A stretch of 64,000 nucleotides of DNA from Desulfosporosinus youngiae DSM 17734 (GTDB taxonomy: Bacteria; Bacillota; Desulfitobacteriia; Desulfitobacteriales; Desulfitobacteriaceae). The notes under the pieces were generated by a model. That model had not been told where the DNA came from. It did no database searches and worked only from the letters and a program-made list of their open reading frames with translations. Both the position numbers and the translations under genes were made by a program. The stretch is from NCBI RefSeq assembly GCF_000244895.1, contig NZ_CM001441.1:1364001-1428000 (forward strand), in the 5' to 3' direction. This document shows positions 1 to 9,070 of the stretch, piece after piece; the first letter of the stretch is position 1; every line of letters starts with the position of its first letter.

Positions 1-369
1 CCGCCTGTTCCCAGGACGAATATGACGACGGTTGAAACCTATGCCACCTATGAACGGTGGTAAAATCGCCAACGCCTTTATCCGGAAGGCGGCTTTGCCT
101 TGTCTTGATGTTTAGCAGAAGAAGAAACCAATAAGTTCGATGAGCTAGCTGATGCCCAGTGCAAGAGGGTGATTCAAAAAACAGTATAAATAGGGCAAAG
201 ATGCTGCAAGTGAAAGATTTATATAAAAATGTTAAATTCGCCCTGATTTTCAAGAGCAGAAAATTGGGGCGAGTTTTTAGTGCTGCGCTATTTGTTCCAC
301 CGGTTACAGCTTTGATTATATTTATCGTTATGGTAATATATAGAAGAATCAGAAGGAGCGGTTCGAGTT
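1..369. other. Left edge: no intact gene; short ORF remnants
   Basis: No convincing gene is visible here. A + strand frame ending with TAA at 187-189 reads as a short polar tail (…NKFDELADAQCKRV…) with a stop about 25 codons upstream, so it looks like the C-terminal scrap of a lost gene. An imperfect hairpin at about 236-276 (TCGCCC…ATTTTC pairing with GAAAAT…GGGCGA) is followed by a T run and may be a terminator. An open frame over 159-392 runs through this hairpin and I do not treat it as a gene. A weak promoter-like pair, TTGATT (312-317) and TAATAT (334-339) with a 16-base spacer, precedes the next gene. Confidence 0.4.
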
Positions 370-921
370 ATGTCATTACCAAAGGAAGATAAAAAACATA
401 CCTACGCGGATTACTTAACTTGGTCGGAAAACGAACGCTGGGAAATAATTGATGGAGTATCCTATATGCAATCTGCTCCTAAATGGGAACATCAAAGCAT
501 TTCTGGTGAGCTTTACAGGCAGCTATCAAACTTACTAATCGACAAACCAGGCAAAGCGTTCGCAGCACCCTTCGACTTATGTCTTGCAGAAGATAATGAA
601 AAAGACGATGACATTATAAATATTATACAGCCAGGCCTGGTTATAGTTTGTGATGAGAAAAAACTAAGAAAAACCGGTTACTTTGGAGTACCTGCTCTAA
701 TCATTGAGATCTCTTCACCATCAACTGCAAGGCAGGATAGAGTAGTAAAGTTCAACAGGTACGAAAAGGCTTGCGTAAAAGAATATTGGATTGTGGAACC
801 GGACGGTAAATATATAAACGTATTTACATTACAGGAAAACAATCGATACGGCCGCATGGAAGCGTATACTGAGGAGACAAGGTGCAATTATCTGTTTTTC
901 CGAATTTCATTGTTGATTTAA
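370..921 (+). CDS. Uma2 family (DUF820) nuclease-like protein, probably decaying
   Basis: Resembles the Uma2 family, PD-(D/E)XK-fold putative endonucleases of unknown role. The family core is recognisable: a WEIIDG strand near residue 24, the IIEISSPST strand at 111-119 with Glu113, a conserved Asp, and the YEKACVKEYWIVEPD segment. Two signs point to decay. The position that should be the catalytic PD dipeptide reads PG (residues 88-89). The last ~15 residues do not fit the family, whereas the -1 frame from about 880 reads VQLSVFPNFIVDL and stops at 944, restoring the usual C-terminal strand. The start follows a good AAGGAG site. Probably inactive. Confidence 0.75.
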   Translation: MSLPKEDKKHTYADYLTWSENERWEIIDGVSYMQSAPKWEHQSISGELYRQLSNLLIDKPGKAFAAPFDLCLAEDNEKDDDIINIIQPGLVIVCDEKKLRKTGYFGVPALIIEISSPSTARQDRVVKFNRYEKACVKEYWIVEPDGKYINVFTLQENNRYGRMEAYTEETRCNYLFFRISLLI

Positions 922-979
922 AACCCGTGTTTGACGGTATATGAATGATTTAAATACTAAAGATATTTCAAGCAGATAC

Positions 980-1002
980 CCCCGGCCTTGGTCGGGGTTT
1001 TT
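980..1002 (+). terminator. Rho-independent terminator
   Basis: An 8-bp GC-rich stem (980-987 pairing with 990-997, one G-T pair) with a minimal loop is followed by a run of five T. It lies just after the restored Uma2 stop at 944. Confidence 0.7.
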
Positions 1003-1014
1003 GCAATGTAAATT

Positions 1015-1047
1015 GTGGTGCCGCGGCAGCAGCATGTCAGGTTACTC
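1015..1047 (+). repeat. 3'-end fragment of the structured repeat seen at 16.1 and 24.8 kb
   Basis: The stretch GGTGCCGCGGCAGC and the following ~18 bases match the 3' end of the repeat copy at 16449-16480, including its small terminal hairpin, with a few substitutions. The rest of the repeat is absent here. Confidence 0.5.
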
Positions 1048-1086
1048 TGAAAAAGAAAATCATAGGATTAGATTGGGGAGGTAACT

Positions 1087-2691
1087 ATGTCATTTGACTA
1101 TGGGGAGCTCAGAACAAAAGCAGAAGCCATTGTTCAGATTCCGGAGCATTACCGACTGGAAATGGAAGCTAATACTCGCGATGGGCAGGAACGGTCCTTC
1201 ATTTGGGAAGATCCAGGAAACGATGACTGCCAAATTGAAATTACGTTGGATATTGAAACGGGATAGTTGATTAGACTGGATATCGATATGGAAGCCAAAG
1301 ATTCCGTTGGCCGAGATAGCCCGGCAGAGGAAGCGAGGGCGATTACTGACGCTTTTTTAAGGAAACATGCCCCTGATTATGGGGCATTCACTTGGGTAAA
1401 TAGCGAAGAAAAACGAAACTTGCGCTTTATCACCTATAAGGAGGAAGTGGGAGGACTGCCCCTTCCCGATACGGGCTGCAAAATTACACTGGACAGTAGG
1501 CTGAATGTCATCCGCTACCAATTGGAAAGATCCGGACAAAAAGCTGCTCCTAAACCAGAATGGCCTGGCATCATCGTTGATGTGGAGTCTGTGAGGCAAG
1601 ATGTGTTGAAAAATATGCGGATGGAGCTGACGATTGTTATGTTGTATCCGTCCATGTATGAAATGGAGGGAACAGAGCCTGAATACCGGCTCGTCTATGA
1701 ACCGATTCCCGGTCATCGGTCAATCGACGCGGTTACAGGCCTTGATCTGTTTGGACTTGAACATTATAAGATGCCTCCCAGTCACCCGCTTGCTCCAAGG
1801 CAGGCAGAGGGGGTTAGTGGCTTGGATGAAATGCAAACCTTCGGTGAAAGCTTAAGGTTCGGAAAGCAACTGAAACTGGATGATCTGCCTTCAGGTTCGA
1901 ACAAAGACATCGCGGCTTTGGAGATGCGGTTGGGTATCGATCCAGAGTTATTCTTGCTTGAAAAATTTAAGGATGACGGTGAGAGGATCAAAATGTTGTA
2001 TAAGTTCAGAGCGGAGGCAGAAGAGCCGGAACCGGAACCGGAAGCACTTTCTGTGGACGCTTATATGAAACGTAAATGGGGAGATCCGCTGCGGAATCTG
2101 GAAGCCCCGTTTATGATTCAAATTGAGAAATCGACGGGGCATTTGGCAGGGTTCCACCGGAATGAGCGGAGGAAAGACGCTGAGCCGTCACTGACTCGAA
2201 AGCAGTGTTGGGAGAAGGCGGAACAGTTCTTACAACAGGTATTCCCGGATTACACATCTTACCTCCAAATCGAAGCTGATCAGGAGGATACGGACAGGCA
2301 GCCACGTGAGCGTGAGTTTTTCTATCTGCCGGTCTATATCCGCAATATTCCTGTTAATCATGAACGGGTTATGGTTAGTGTCAGCACTTCAACCGGGAAA
2401 ATCTGCGTCTATATGGGCGTCTCTTATGAAATGATTCGTGAGCTGGAAGAGCGTGATTTCCCCTATCCGACTCTGACAGCGGAAAAGGCGTTTGACCTAT
2501 ACGTTGAATATGTCAGATTCCGGCTTAGATGGTTTAAAGACTTGGAGGATGAGAATCTGCCGGTTTACCGGCTGCTCTATGAGCCTACAACCATTCGTCG
2601 AGACAGATTCCCCAGAGATGCCGGTCATAATCAAAGACTAAGATATATCGATGCCTACAGTGGTGAGCCCATTTGGGAGAGAATATTATGA
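1087..2691 (+). CDS. YcdB/YcdC-domain protein interrupted by an in-frame TAG codon
   Basis: The gene begins at ATG 1087 behind a strong GGGGAGG site and runs 59 codons to a TAG at 1264-1266. The same frame then continues without another stop to 2691. The sequence flows naturally across the TAG (…DIETG, stop, LIRLDID…), a repeated motif of the YcdB/YcdC (DUF4901) family in which this position is normally a sense codon. The full product would be about 534 residues with repeated domains, each ending in an ‘IDAYSGEP’-like signature (near 1710-1740 and 2650-2680). No signal peptide is seen. A single C-to-T or A-to-T change would create the TAG. Function is unknown; translation may restart at TTG 1267, but no ribosome site supports that. 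Confidence 0.65.
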
Positions 2692-2830
2692 GGACCTCGT
2701 GATGCCTGACTAAAATTGAGATGCCGGATCTCGGGATAATCAAAATAGAAAATAGAGGTTTGCCTGGAAGAGATCAAGAAGCCGATCAATCTTAGCAGGC
2801 TATGTGCAAACTATTAATCCTATTTCGGCA

Positions 2831-2863
2831 ATAATGCCCCATCGCCCAGCGATGGGGCATTAT
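2831..2863 (+). terminator. Perfect 15-bp inverted repeat, likely terminator
   Basis: ATAATGCCCCATCGC (2831-2845) pairs perfectly with 2849-2863 around a 3-base loop. It lacks a clear T run, so factor-independent termination is uncertain, but it sits between the end of the YcdB-like gene and the next operon. Confidence 0.5.
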
Positions 2864-3025
2864 GATGAGTAAAATGAGTCAATAAGTTTTGCATAAAGAA
2901 GGTTAATACAATAACCATAGTATGACAATTTGATGCAAAAATTCACGCGGCATCAGTGACAGACGGGTTATGACGCCAAAGTCAGCCCAAGGTTTCTCGC
3001 CGATGCAGGGAATATTATAATGTCG

Positions 3026-3054
3026 TTTAAAGTCGTAAAAAGTTATGGTATAAT
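3026..3054 (+). promoter_or_regulatory. Candidate promoter of the methyltransferase operon
   Basis: A consensus TATAAT at 3049-3054 lies 75 bases before the first methyltransferase gene. The -35 at 17-base spacing (TTTAAA, 3026-3031) is weak, so an activator may be needed. Confidence 0.35.
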
Positions 3055-3129
3055 CATTAAGTTAAATAGATACATTAATAAATGATTATAATGATTATAC
3101 CCACCACTTTATATGGTTAGGAGAATCCT

Positions 3130-4008
3130 ATGATCGCATTTACAGATTTCAAATGTCCTGAAGGGTCAGATACCAGCGGTTTTACAGAGAGAGTGGTGGA
3201 AAAGGTAGGTTTGCCTTTTCCGGAAGCTTACACTTATGGAGAAGGGATAGCAAAGATTGCTTGCACCGTACGGGAAGTAGAAGGCGGAGCCCTCTGTATG
3301 GTGCCTTTCTGTCATACCGTTGAAGCGGAGGGCTATGGCGGCAGTATTAAGCTGGGAACGGCAGGGATTGGGCCGCGCTGTCAGGCACCGGTGTGTGAAA
3401 ATGAAGAAGATTTGTTGGGGTTGCCGGATTTGGATTTCGAGAAAGGCCGATTAAGAGAGACTCTCGAAGCCGTTAAACGTCTTAAAGCGGCAAAAGAAGC
3501 GGTTGGCATCGAGATCTGCGGCCCAATGACGATCTTAAATAATTTAATCGATATTGGCAGGCTCTTTAAGATCTGGAGAAAGAATCCGGAAGTGATTCAA
3601 AAGGTAGTAGAGAAGATGCGCCTCCAGCTCTTACGTTATACTGAAAAATCCCTGGAAGCAGGGGTGGACTTCATAGCCTTTGAAGATCCGGTGGGGGGAC
3701 TCAATATCCTCGGCCCCAAATACTTTGAACAGCAGGGGCGTCATTTTTCAAAACCTTTTGTGGAAGACGTACTGGATATAATCGGCGGACAGCTGGTGAT
3801 GCATCTCTGTCCCAAGACCGCCCTTCAGTTAGTAGGGCTGGGAATGGCTGAGTGGGAAAATCATACATTACCGGAGCCCATGTCCTATGCCCAAGCCTGC
3901 TTGGAACTTCGCGGTAAAGTCAACTTGGTAGGTAATGTCTGTATCCATAATCGTGATCGCATACTTAAAGATGCTCAGATCAAGACGCTAAGGCTTCTAA
4001 CACCTTAA
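3130..4008 (+). CDS. UroD-family corrinoid methyltransferase, C-terminally truncated
   Basis: Resembles MtaA/CmuA-type methyltransferases of the uroporphyrinogen decarboxylase superfamily, which move methyl groups to or from a corrinoid protein using a zinc site. Visible family features are the CGPMTIL segment, the FEDPVGG and LGPKYF strands, the His-x-Cys zinc motif HLC (about residue 225) and the GNVCIHNRD segment. The protein stops at 292 residues, about 45-60 shorter than the two paralogues downstream, and lacks the C-terminal region carrying the third zinc ligand (GCD or ACG in the others). Sequence after about 3970 no longer matches the family. Good AGGAG site upstream. Possibly inactive, or with a role not needing that ligand. 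Confidence 0.75.
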   Translation: MIAFTDFKCPEGSDTSGFTERVVEKVGLPFPEAYTYGEGIAKIACTVREVEGGALCMVPFCHTVEAEGYGGSIKLGTAGIGPRCQAPVCENEEDLLGLPDLDFEKGRLRETLEAVKRLKAAKEAVGIEICGPMTILNNLIDIGRLFKIWRKNPEVIQKVVEKMRLQLLRYTEKSLEAGVDFIAFEDPVGGLNILGPKYFEQQGRHFSKPFVEDVLDIIGGQLVMHLCPKTALQLVGLGMAEWENHTLPEPMSYAQACLELRGKVNLVGNVCIHNRDRILKDAQIKTLRLLTP

Positions 4009-4146
4009 TTTCAAAATCAACGGATATCAAGGAGTGGGTAATACACGGCCAGCCTGTCAAAGACAGCAGACGTTGGCTTTGCCATACTCAATCCGAATGA
4101 AGCATTCTATGCCAATTCTATCCCTGTTGAGTTGTTTGATAAGTAA
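3969..4146 (+). pseudogene. C-terminal remnant of an unidentified gene
   Basis: From the point where the truncated methyltransferase loses homology, a different frame reads coherent protein (SDQDAKASNTLISKSTDIKE, then WVIHGQPVKDS to about 4065). After a frame change it continues as DVGFAILNPNEAFYANSIPV and ELFDK up to TAA at 4144-4146. This suggests a deletion joined the 5' part of the methyltransferase gene to the 3' end of another gene that then acquired a frameshift. I do not recognise its family. Confidence 0.35.
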
Positions 4147-4218
4147 GGAATTCTAGGAAAGCATCGAAAACTAAGGAAAATCAAAGGAAGTCAAACGATA
4201 GTATAGGGAGGATTTGCT

Positions 4219-5292
4219 ATGCATCCACAGGACCAAATGACGCCCAATCAACGATTACAGGCCTTCATAAAAGGAGAAAAGATGGATCGCATCCTTGCGA
4301 TGCCGATTTTAGTTTCCATCTCTCACAGAGTTTCCGGGATGACCCATCGGGAAAAACGTGCTTCGGCAGCAAAGCAGGCTCAGTCCCAGATCGATTGTTA
4401 TAAACGGTATGGAAATGATCTGATGATTATTGAATATGGCCTTCATGGTGTAGGAACCGCTCTGGGGACAGAAATGAATGACCCTGAGGATAGTCTGCCT
4501 GCAATTGTGAATCATGTTTTACAGGACCTTAAAGATATTGATCAACTGGATTTCAATAAGACAAAAAAGGAAAATGACCCCTGGCTTGCCAAAACTTTAG
4601 AGGCTTGTGAAATCTGCCAGGAAACGGTGGGACACGAGGTTCCGACTGGGGTGCTGATTGCAGGGCCTTTTACAGCTGTATCAAGTATTTATCCCACTGA
4701 AAATCTTTTAAGGGCAACCCGTAAAAATCCCGCGGCTATCCATCAACTGCTGCGCTTATGTACTGATGCTCTTAAAGATATCTACAAAGAATATATCCAA
4801 CGCGGCATTATTATTGCGATGTGTGATCCCATTGCCTCGGGGACCCTCCTTAAGAAAAGCCAGTATATAGAATTCGTAAAGCCCTATGCCACGGAATTGA
4901 TGGAGCACATTCATGAATTGGGAGGTATGTGTTGTTATCACATCTGTGGTAATACGAGGAGTATTGTCACTGAAATGGTGGATACAGGACCGGACATGCT
5001 CAGCATCGATAACCTTGTGGATCTGGAATATGTGAAAGGACAAGTGGGAGAGCGCTTACCCATACTAGGGAATGTACCTCCTGTCGACGTGCTTATGCTG
5101 GGATCAAGAGAGGATGTTTTCGAATCGGTTAAGACCTGCATCCGCAAGGGAAAAGACAGCCCGAAAGGGTATATTATTGCTTCCGGTTGTGATGTTACCC
5201 AAAATGTTCCCATAGAAAATATCGACTATATGATGGAAGCGGTTCGCAAATACGGACGTTACCCTATTGATGAAGCGTTGTTAAAGGACTGA
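4219..5292 (+). CDS. UroD-family corrinoid methyltransferase (MtaA/MtbA-like)
   Basis: A full-length member (357 residues) of the cobalamin-dependent methyltransferase branch of the UroD superfamily. The zinc ligands are visible: the His-x-Cys motif HICG near residue 240 and Cys in SGCDV near residue 325, the pattern used to activate a thiol acceptor such as coenzyme M or tetrahydrofolate-linked systems in MtaA-like enzymes. The AGPFTAVSSIYP and MCDPIASGTLL segments fit the TIM barrel. It follows a GGGAGG site and sits directly before the corrinoid protein, its likely partner. The methyl donor or acceptor cannot be told from sequence. Confidence 0.85.
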   Translation: MHPQDQMTPNQRLQAFIKGEKMDRILAMPILVSISHRVSGMTHREKRASAAKQAQSQIDCYKRYGNDLMIIEYGLHGVGTALGTEMNDPEDSLPAIVNHVLQDLKDIDQLDFNKTKKENDPWLAKTLEACEICQETVGHEVPTGVLIAGPFTAVSSIYPTENLLRATRKNPAAIHQLLRLCTDALKDIYKEYIQRGIIIAMCDPIASGTLLKKSQYIEFVKPYATELMEHIHELGGMCCYHICGNTRSIVTEMVDTGPDMLSIDNLVDLEYVKGQVGERLPILGNVPPVDVLMLGSREDVFESVKTCIRKGKDSPKGYIIASGCDVTQNVPIENIDYMMEAVRKYGRYPIDEALLKD

Positions 5293-5343
5293 AACTGATC
5301 ATTAATAGAACTGATTTTAGAAAGTAAGGTGGAGGTAAACATT

Positions 5344-6003
5344 ATGGCGAAGTCAAAAGAAGAATTATTACAACAATTATCGGATTGTGTATTCAAAATG
5401 GAAGATGATACTGCGGCAGATGTAGCCAACGAATATATAGATGCAGGCTATGAAGCGCTTGACGGGGTTCTTAAAGGGCTTGTTGACGGGATGAACCGTG
5501 CCGGCCAAATGTATGAAGAGGAAGAGTATTTCGTCACCGACCTTTTGGTGTGTTCCGATGCGATGTATAACGGTTTAGAAGTCTTAAAGCCTCATCTGCC
5601 GAAGGAGGAGGGTGCCGACGCTGTCAATTACAAATGCGTTATCGGCGTGGTAGAAGGGGATACCCATGATATCGGTAAAAATCTTGTGCGGATTATGCTG
5701 GAGACGGCAGGATTTGAAATGTACGATTTGGGCAGAGATGTGCCGCTGCCAAGTTTCGTAGAAAAAGCTAAGGACGTGAATGCGCAGCTGATATGTCTTT
5801 CCACCCTTATGACTACCACCATGCCTGGCATGAAAGAAGTCGTAGATATGCTAAAAAAAGAAGGACTTAAAGATAAAGTAAAAGTCATGATCGGCGGCGG
5901 GCCTATTTCCCAGGCTTATTGTGATCAAATCAGCGCTGATGGTTATGCCGTCAATGCTATCGGAGCGGTTTCCCTGGCCAAAGAATTGGTGGGAATGGCT
6001 TAA
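5344..6003 (+). CDS. Methyltransferase corrinoid protein (MtaC/MtbC-like)
   Basis: Carries the corrinoid cofactor that shuttles the methyl group between the methyltransferases on either side. An N-terminal helical cap domain (about residues 1-90) is followed by a B12-binding Rossmann domain with the classic DTHDIG motif at 106-111; His108 is the lower cobalt ligand. The LSTLMTTTMPGM segment and the GGGP near the C-terminus are the other cofactor-contacting loops. Length 219 residues is typical. I chose ATG 5344 because GGTGGAGG sits at the right distance; an upstream GTG at 5329 overlaps that site. Cofactor supply likely depends on the cob genes near 26 kb and the activator at 7094. Confidence 0.9.
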   Translation: MAKSKEELLQQLSDCVFKMEDDTAADVANEYIDAGYEALDGVLKGLVDGMNRAGQMYEEEEYFVTDLLVCSDAMYNGLEVLKPHLPKEEGADAVNYKCVIGVVEGDTHDIGKNLVRIMLETAGFEMYDLGRDVPLPSFVEKAKDVNAQLICLSTLMTTTMPGMKEVVDMLKKEGLKDKVKVMIGGGPISQAYCDQISADGYAVNAIGAVSLAKELVGMA

Positions 6004-6028
6004 ACATTAGAGCAAGGAAGGACTACCT

Positions 6029-7057
6029 ATGGATTCAAAGGAAAGATTATTAAATGCTTTAAAAGGTGCGAAGACCGATCGCTCACCATGTATCTGCCCA
6101 GGCGGAATGATGAATATGGTGGTCACCGCTTTGATGGAAAAAGCAAATATTCGCTGGCCTGAAGCACATACAGATCCTGTTAAAATGGCGGGATTAGCTA
6201 AGGCAGTCTATGATTATGGCTGCTTTGAAAATTATGGTGTGCCCTTCTGTATGACCATCGAAGCAGAACAGCTGGGTGCCGTCGTGGACTTAGGTTCCAC
6301 TATCTGCGAACCTCATGTTACAGGCTATGTCATCGATAACCCTTCCCAATGGAGGGAATTAACACCGTTTAATCCCTATGGCGAACGGACCAAAGTGGTG
6401 CTGGAGGCTATTAAAATTCTCAAACAAGCTGAGGACCATGTACCTATTATCGGTAATCTCTCCGGGCCTGTAAGTGTTGCCGCTTCTCTGATGGAACCGG
6501 TAAATTACTACAAAGCGTTGAGACGCAATAAAGAGGATGCCCATGCCTTCATGAAGTTTGTTACTGAAGCGCTCATTGATTTCGGCAAGGCTCAGATCGA
6601 AGCGGGAGCAGATGTAATAGCTGTCTCTGATCCCAGCGGCACAGGGGAAATCCTAGGTCCCCGTTTATTTGATGAATATGTGGTGACCTATGTGAATCAG
6701 TTGATTGATGGGCTTCACGAGATGAATCCGGAACTGCCAGTCATTGTGCACATTTGCGGGAAAATGCATAAAGTTTATGGGGAACTGAATAAAATACGCG
6801 CCGATGCCCATAGCTTTGACTCGGTTGTCAGCATCAAAGAGTCGAAAAAAATGATGCCTGCCAAGGTTATGATCGGTAATGTAAGTACCTATGCTCTGGA
6901 GTTTGCTGATACTGACCGCATTCGCCTCATGACCCGTAAGGTGATGGCTGATGGGTCAGATATCATCGCGCCTGCTTGTGGTCTGGGAACCAAGTCCTCT
7001 CTCGAAAATATTCAGGCGATGTTACAGACCGTGCAGGAAAGCAGTCATAAAGCCTAG
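6029..7057 (+). CDS. UroD-family corrinoid methyltransferase (MtaA-like)
   Basis: Third UroD-type methyltransferase of the operon, full length at 342 residues. It begins with the usual KERLLNALKGAKTDRSP opening and shows the His-x-Cys zinc motif HICGKM near residue 245 and a C-terminal Cys in APACGLG near 315, the probable third ligand. The GNLSGPVSVAASLMEP and SDPSGTGEILGPRLF stretches are family hallmarks. It starts 26 bases after the corrinoid gene with an AAGGAAGG site. With no MtaB-, MttB- or MtrH-type partner in the operon, one of the UroD-type proteins probably does the substrate:corrinoid step and another the methyl acceptor step, as in CmuA-like systems. Substrate unknown. Confidence 0.85.
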   Translation: MDSKERLLNALKGAKTDRSPCICPGGMMNMVVTALMEKANIRWPEAHTDPVKMAGLAKAVYDYGCFENYGVPFCMTIEAEQLGAVVDLGSTICEPHVTGYVIDNPSQWRELTPFNPYGERTKVVLEAIKILKQAEDHVPIIGNLSGPVSVAASLMEPVNYYKALRRNKEDAHAFMKFVTEALIDFGKAQIEAGADVIAVSDPSGTGEILGPRLFDEYVVTYVNQLIDGLHEMNPELPVIVHICGKMHKVYGELNKIRADAHSFDSVVSIKESKKMMPAKVMIGNVSTYALEFADTDRIRLMTRKVMADGSDIIAPACGLGTKSSLENIQAMLQTVQESSHKA

Positions 7058-7093
7058 GATCTTGAGAGTTTGTACCGGAAGACGAGGTTAAGA

Positions 7094-8902
7094 ATGCATA
7101 CAATTAAGTTGCCAAGACTAGATTTAACGTTTCCATATGATATAAAGGCGGAGGAAAGCCTCTTAGCTATTCTTGTCGCCCAGCAGATTTTCATTGAAAG
7201 CCCCTGTAACGGAAGAAGAAGCTGCGGCAAGTGTAAAATCAAACATTTAGGAGGGGATCTTCCGCCTCTGTCTGCTGATGAGGAAAAGCTTCTTTCTAAA
7301 AAGGAGATCAGGGATGGCATCCGTTTAGCCTGCCTCATCTATCCGACAACGGATCTGCAGATCGACATTATTGATCAGGAGAAAAATCACCAGGTTCTGA
7401 CAGGGGGCTATGTGCCGGACTATCAACCCAACCCGGCGATCTGGAAAAAGACCATCGAGATCAGAAAGCCTACCCTTAAAGACCAGACCCCTTATGAAGC
7501 TCTAATCGAAAAAGCCCTGGGGATCAAACGCCTGCCCTGGGATGTGCTCCGCCAAATCACCATGGGGGAGGGGACTTACACTGCGGTTTTCAATCAGGAT
7601 CAGCTTATCGGTATTGAAAAAGGGGATACCACTGAGAGGATTTACGGAGTTGCAGTCGATATCGGTACGACCACGGTTGTAACCTCCCTCATAAATTTAA
7701 GGACAGGGGAAGAAATTGATAGCGAAGCTGGGATCAATGCCCAGAAAAATTATGGGCAGGATGTGCTGACCCGCATCACCTATGTTCTCGATCATGGTAA
7801 GAACGGACTGGATCAGTTACAGAAGGCCATTGTCGACTCCTTAAATGAGATGATCCGGACCATGTGTGAAAGGCAGCAGCTTTCGCCTTCCTTTATCTAT
7901 GAAATTGCCGTTGCGGCTAATTGCACGATGATGCATATGGTTCTGGGGGTTGATCCCCTGTCGATTGGCAAATCTCCTTATGCGCCGGTCTTTGTCGATG
8001 AGAAAGATATTCCGGGGATAGATATTGGCTTGACGGCCCTTTCCTCTTTTGGCCGGGTCTATTGCCTGCCGGCGGTCTCCTCCTATATTGGAGCAGATAT
8101 TGTAGCCGGGGCTTATGTGGCAAAGCTCCATGACCGGAAGGATAAAGTGCTCTTTATCGATATCGGTACTAATGGAGAGATTGTTCTGTCCAGCGGGGGG
8201 AAATTAGTGTCCTGTTCCTGCGCAGCAGGACCGGCCCTTGAAGGGATGAATATCAGCAGCGGTATGCGTGCCGCCGATGGGGCCATTGAGGACGTTCACT
8301 TCGCCGGAGAAAAGGGCTTTGATCTAAAGGTTATCGGAAATAAAGCACCAGTGGGCTTATGTGGCAGCGGGATATTGGCAGTTATCCGGGAATTATTGAA
8401 ACATCATTTCGTCAATGCCCGGGGAAATATCCTTAAGCCTGAGGAACTGGAGGCGGGGGACCCTAGGCTGCCCTATATTGATCTTGACGGCAGGAAACGA
8501 CGAATTTGTATTGGAAAGGGTTCAGACAAAATCCTGATTACCCAAGGGGATATTCGCCAGGTCCAACTGGCAAAGAGTGCGATTTTATCAGGGTTTGTGG
8601 CACTGGTAAATGCTATGGACCTCACATTGCCGGAGCTGGATGAGGTAATCGTCGCCGGTCAGTTCGGCGCGCATCTTCCTGTAGAAAGCTTAGTAGGCAC
8701 GGGTATTCTGCCCGGGGCTGTAAACGATAAGATTACCTATATCGGCAATTCTTCAAAAACAGGGGCCTATTTAGCCTTGATGTCTCTTAAAACCCGTCAG
8801 GAGATGGCAGCGCTGGCCAGGGCTTTCGAATATATCGAACTAAGCGTAACAAAAGGGTATGAACGATTATTTGTTGACTGCTCCCAGTTTAACGTGAACT
8901 AG
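7094..8902 (+). CDS. Corrinoid activation/regeneration protein (ASKHA, 2Fe-2S; RACE family)
   Basis: Reductively reactivates corrinoid proteins that have slipped to the inactive Co(II) state, using ATP. The N-terminal ~95 residues form a plant-type 2Fe-2S domain with C-x5-C-x2-C (residues 38, 44, 47) and a later Cys in LACLIY. A linker and an ASKHA-type ATPase region follow, with AVDIGTTTV near 195 and FIDIGTNGEIVLSSGG near 355, plus the SCSCAAGPALEG and GLCGSG motifs typical of the DUF4445 domain. About 602 residues, normal for the family. ATG 7094 is preferred over TTG 7070 because GAGG is correctly spaced before it. It follows the methyltransferases directly, so they are its likely clients. 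Confidence 0.9.
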   Translation: MHTIKLPRLDLTFPYDIKAEESLLAILVAQQIFIESPCNGRRSCGKCKIKHLGGDLPPLSADEEKLLSKKEIRDGIRLACLIYPTTDLQIDIIDQEKNHQVLTGGYVPDYQPNPAIWKKTIEIRKPTLKDQTPYEALIEKALGIKRLPWDVLRQITMGEGTYTAVFNQDQLIGIEKGDTTERIYGVAVDIGTTTVVTSLINLRTGEEIDSEAGINAQKNYGQDVLTRITYVLDHGKNGLDQLQKAIVDSLNEMIRTMCERQQLSPSFIYEIAVAANCTMMHMVLGVDPLSIGKSPYAPVFVDEKDIPGIDIGLTALSSFGRVYCLPAVSSYIGADIVAGAYVAKLHDRKDKVLFIDIGTNGEIVLSSGGKLVSCSCAAGPALEGMNISSGMRAADGAIEDVHFAGEKGFDLKVIGNKAPVGLCGSGILAVIRELLKHHFVNARGNILKPEELEAGDPRLPYIDLDGRKRRICIGKGSDKILITQGDIRQVQLAKSAILSGFVALVNAMDLTLPELDEVIVAGQFGAHLPVESLVGTGILPGAVNDKITYIGNSSKTGAYLALMSLKTRQEMAALARAFEYIELSVTKGYERLFVDCSQFNVN

Positions 8903-9070
8903 AGCCTGAAACTCCTTTATACGAGAAACTTATACTTGGTCCGTCGTGAAGAGTTTGTATTCATCCCAACGGGAGAAGAGGTAACGGCAAAGCAGTTGAT
9001 CCTTTAATGACGATGAAGTCTTATGTAAAATCCAAGGGTTATTTTAGTTGTTCGTAAGGAGTTAAACGTA

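Larger units (their letters stand above)
2692..3129. other. Intergenic region before the methyltransferase operon
   Basis: No gene is seen. It holds the hairpin at 2831-2863 and a promoter-like TATAAT close to the operon start. A second TATAAT-like string at 3016-3021 lacks a credible -35. Confidence 0.5.

Noticed and set aside
159-392. 77-codon open frame near the left edge
   Set aside because: It has no ribosome site, crosses a terminator-like hairpin and overlaps the start of the Uma2-like gene.
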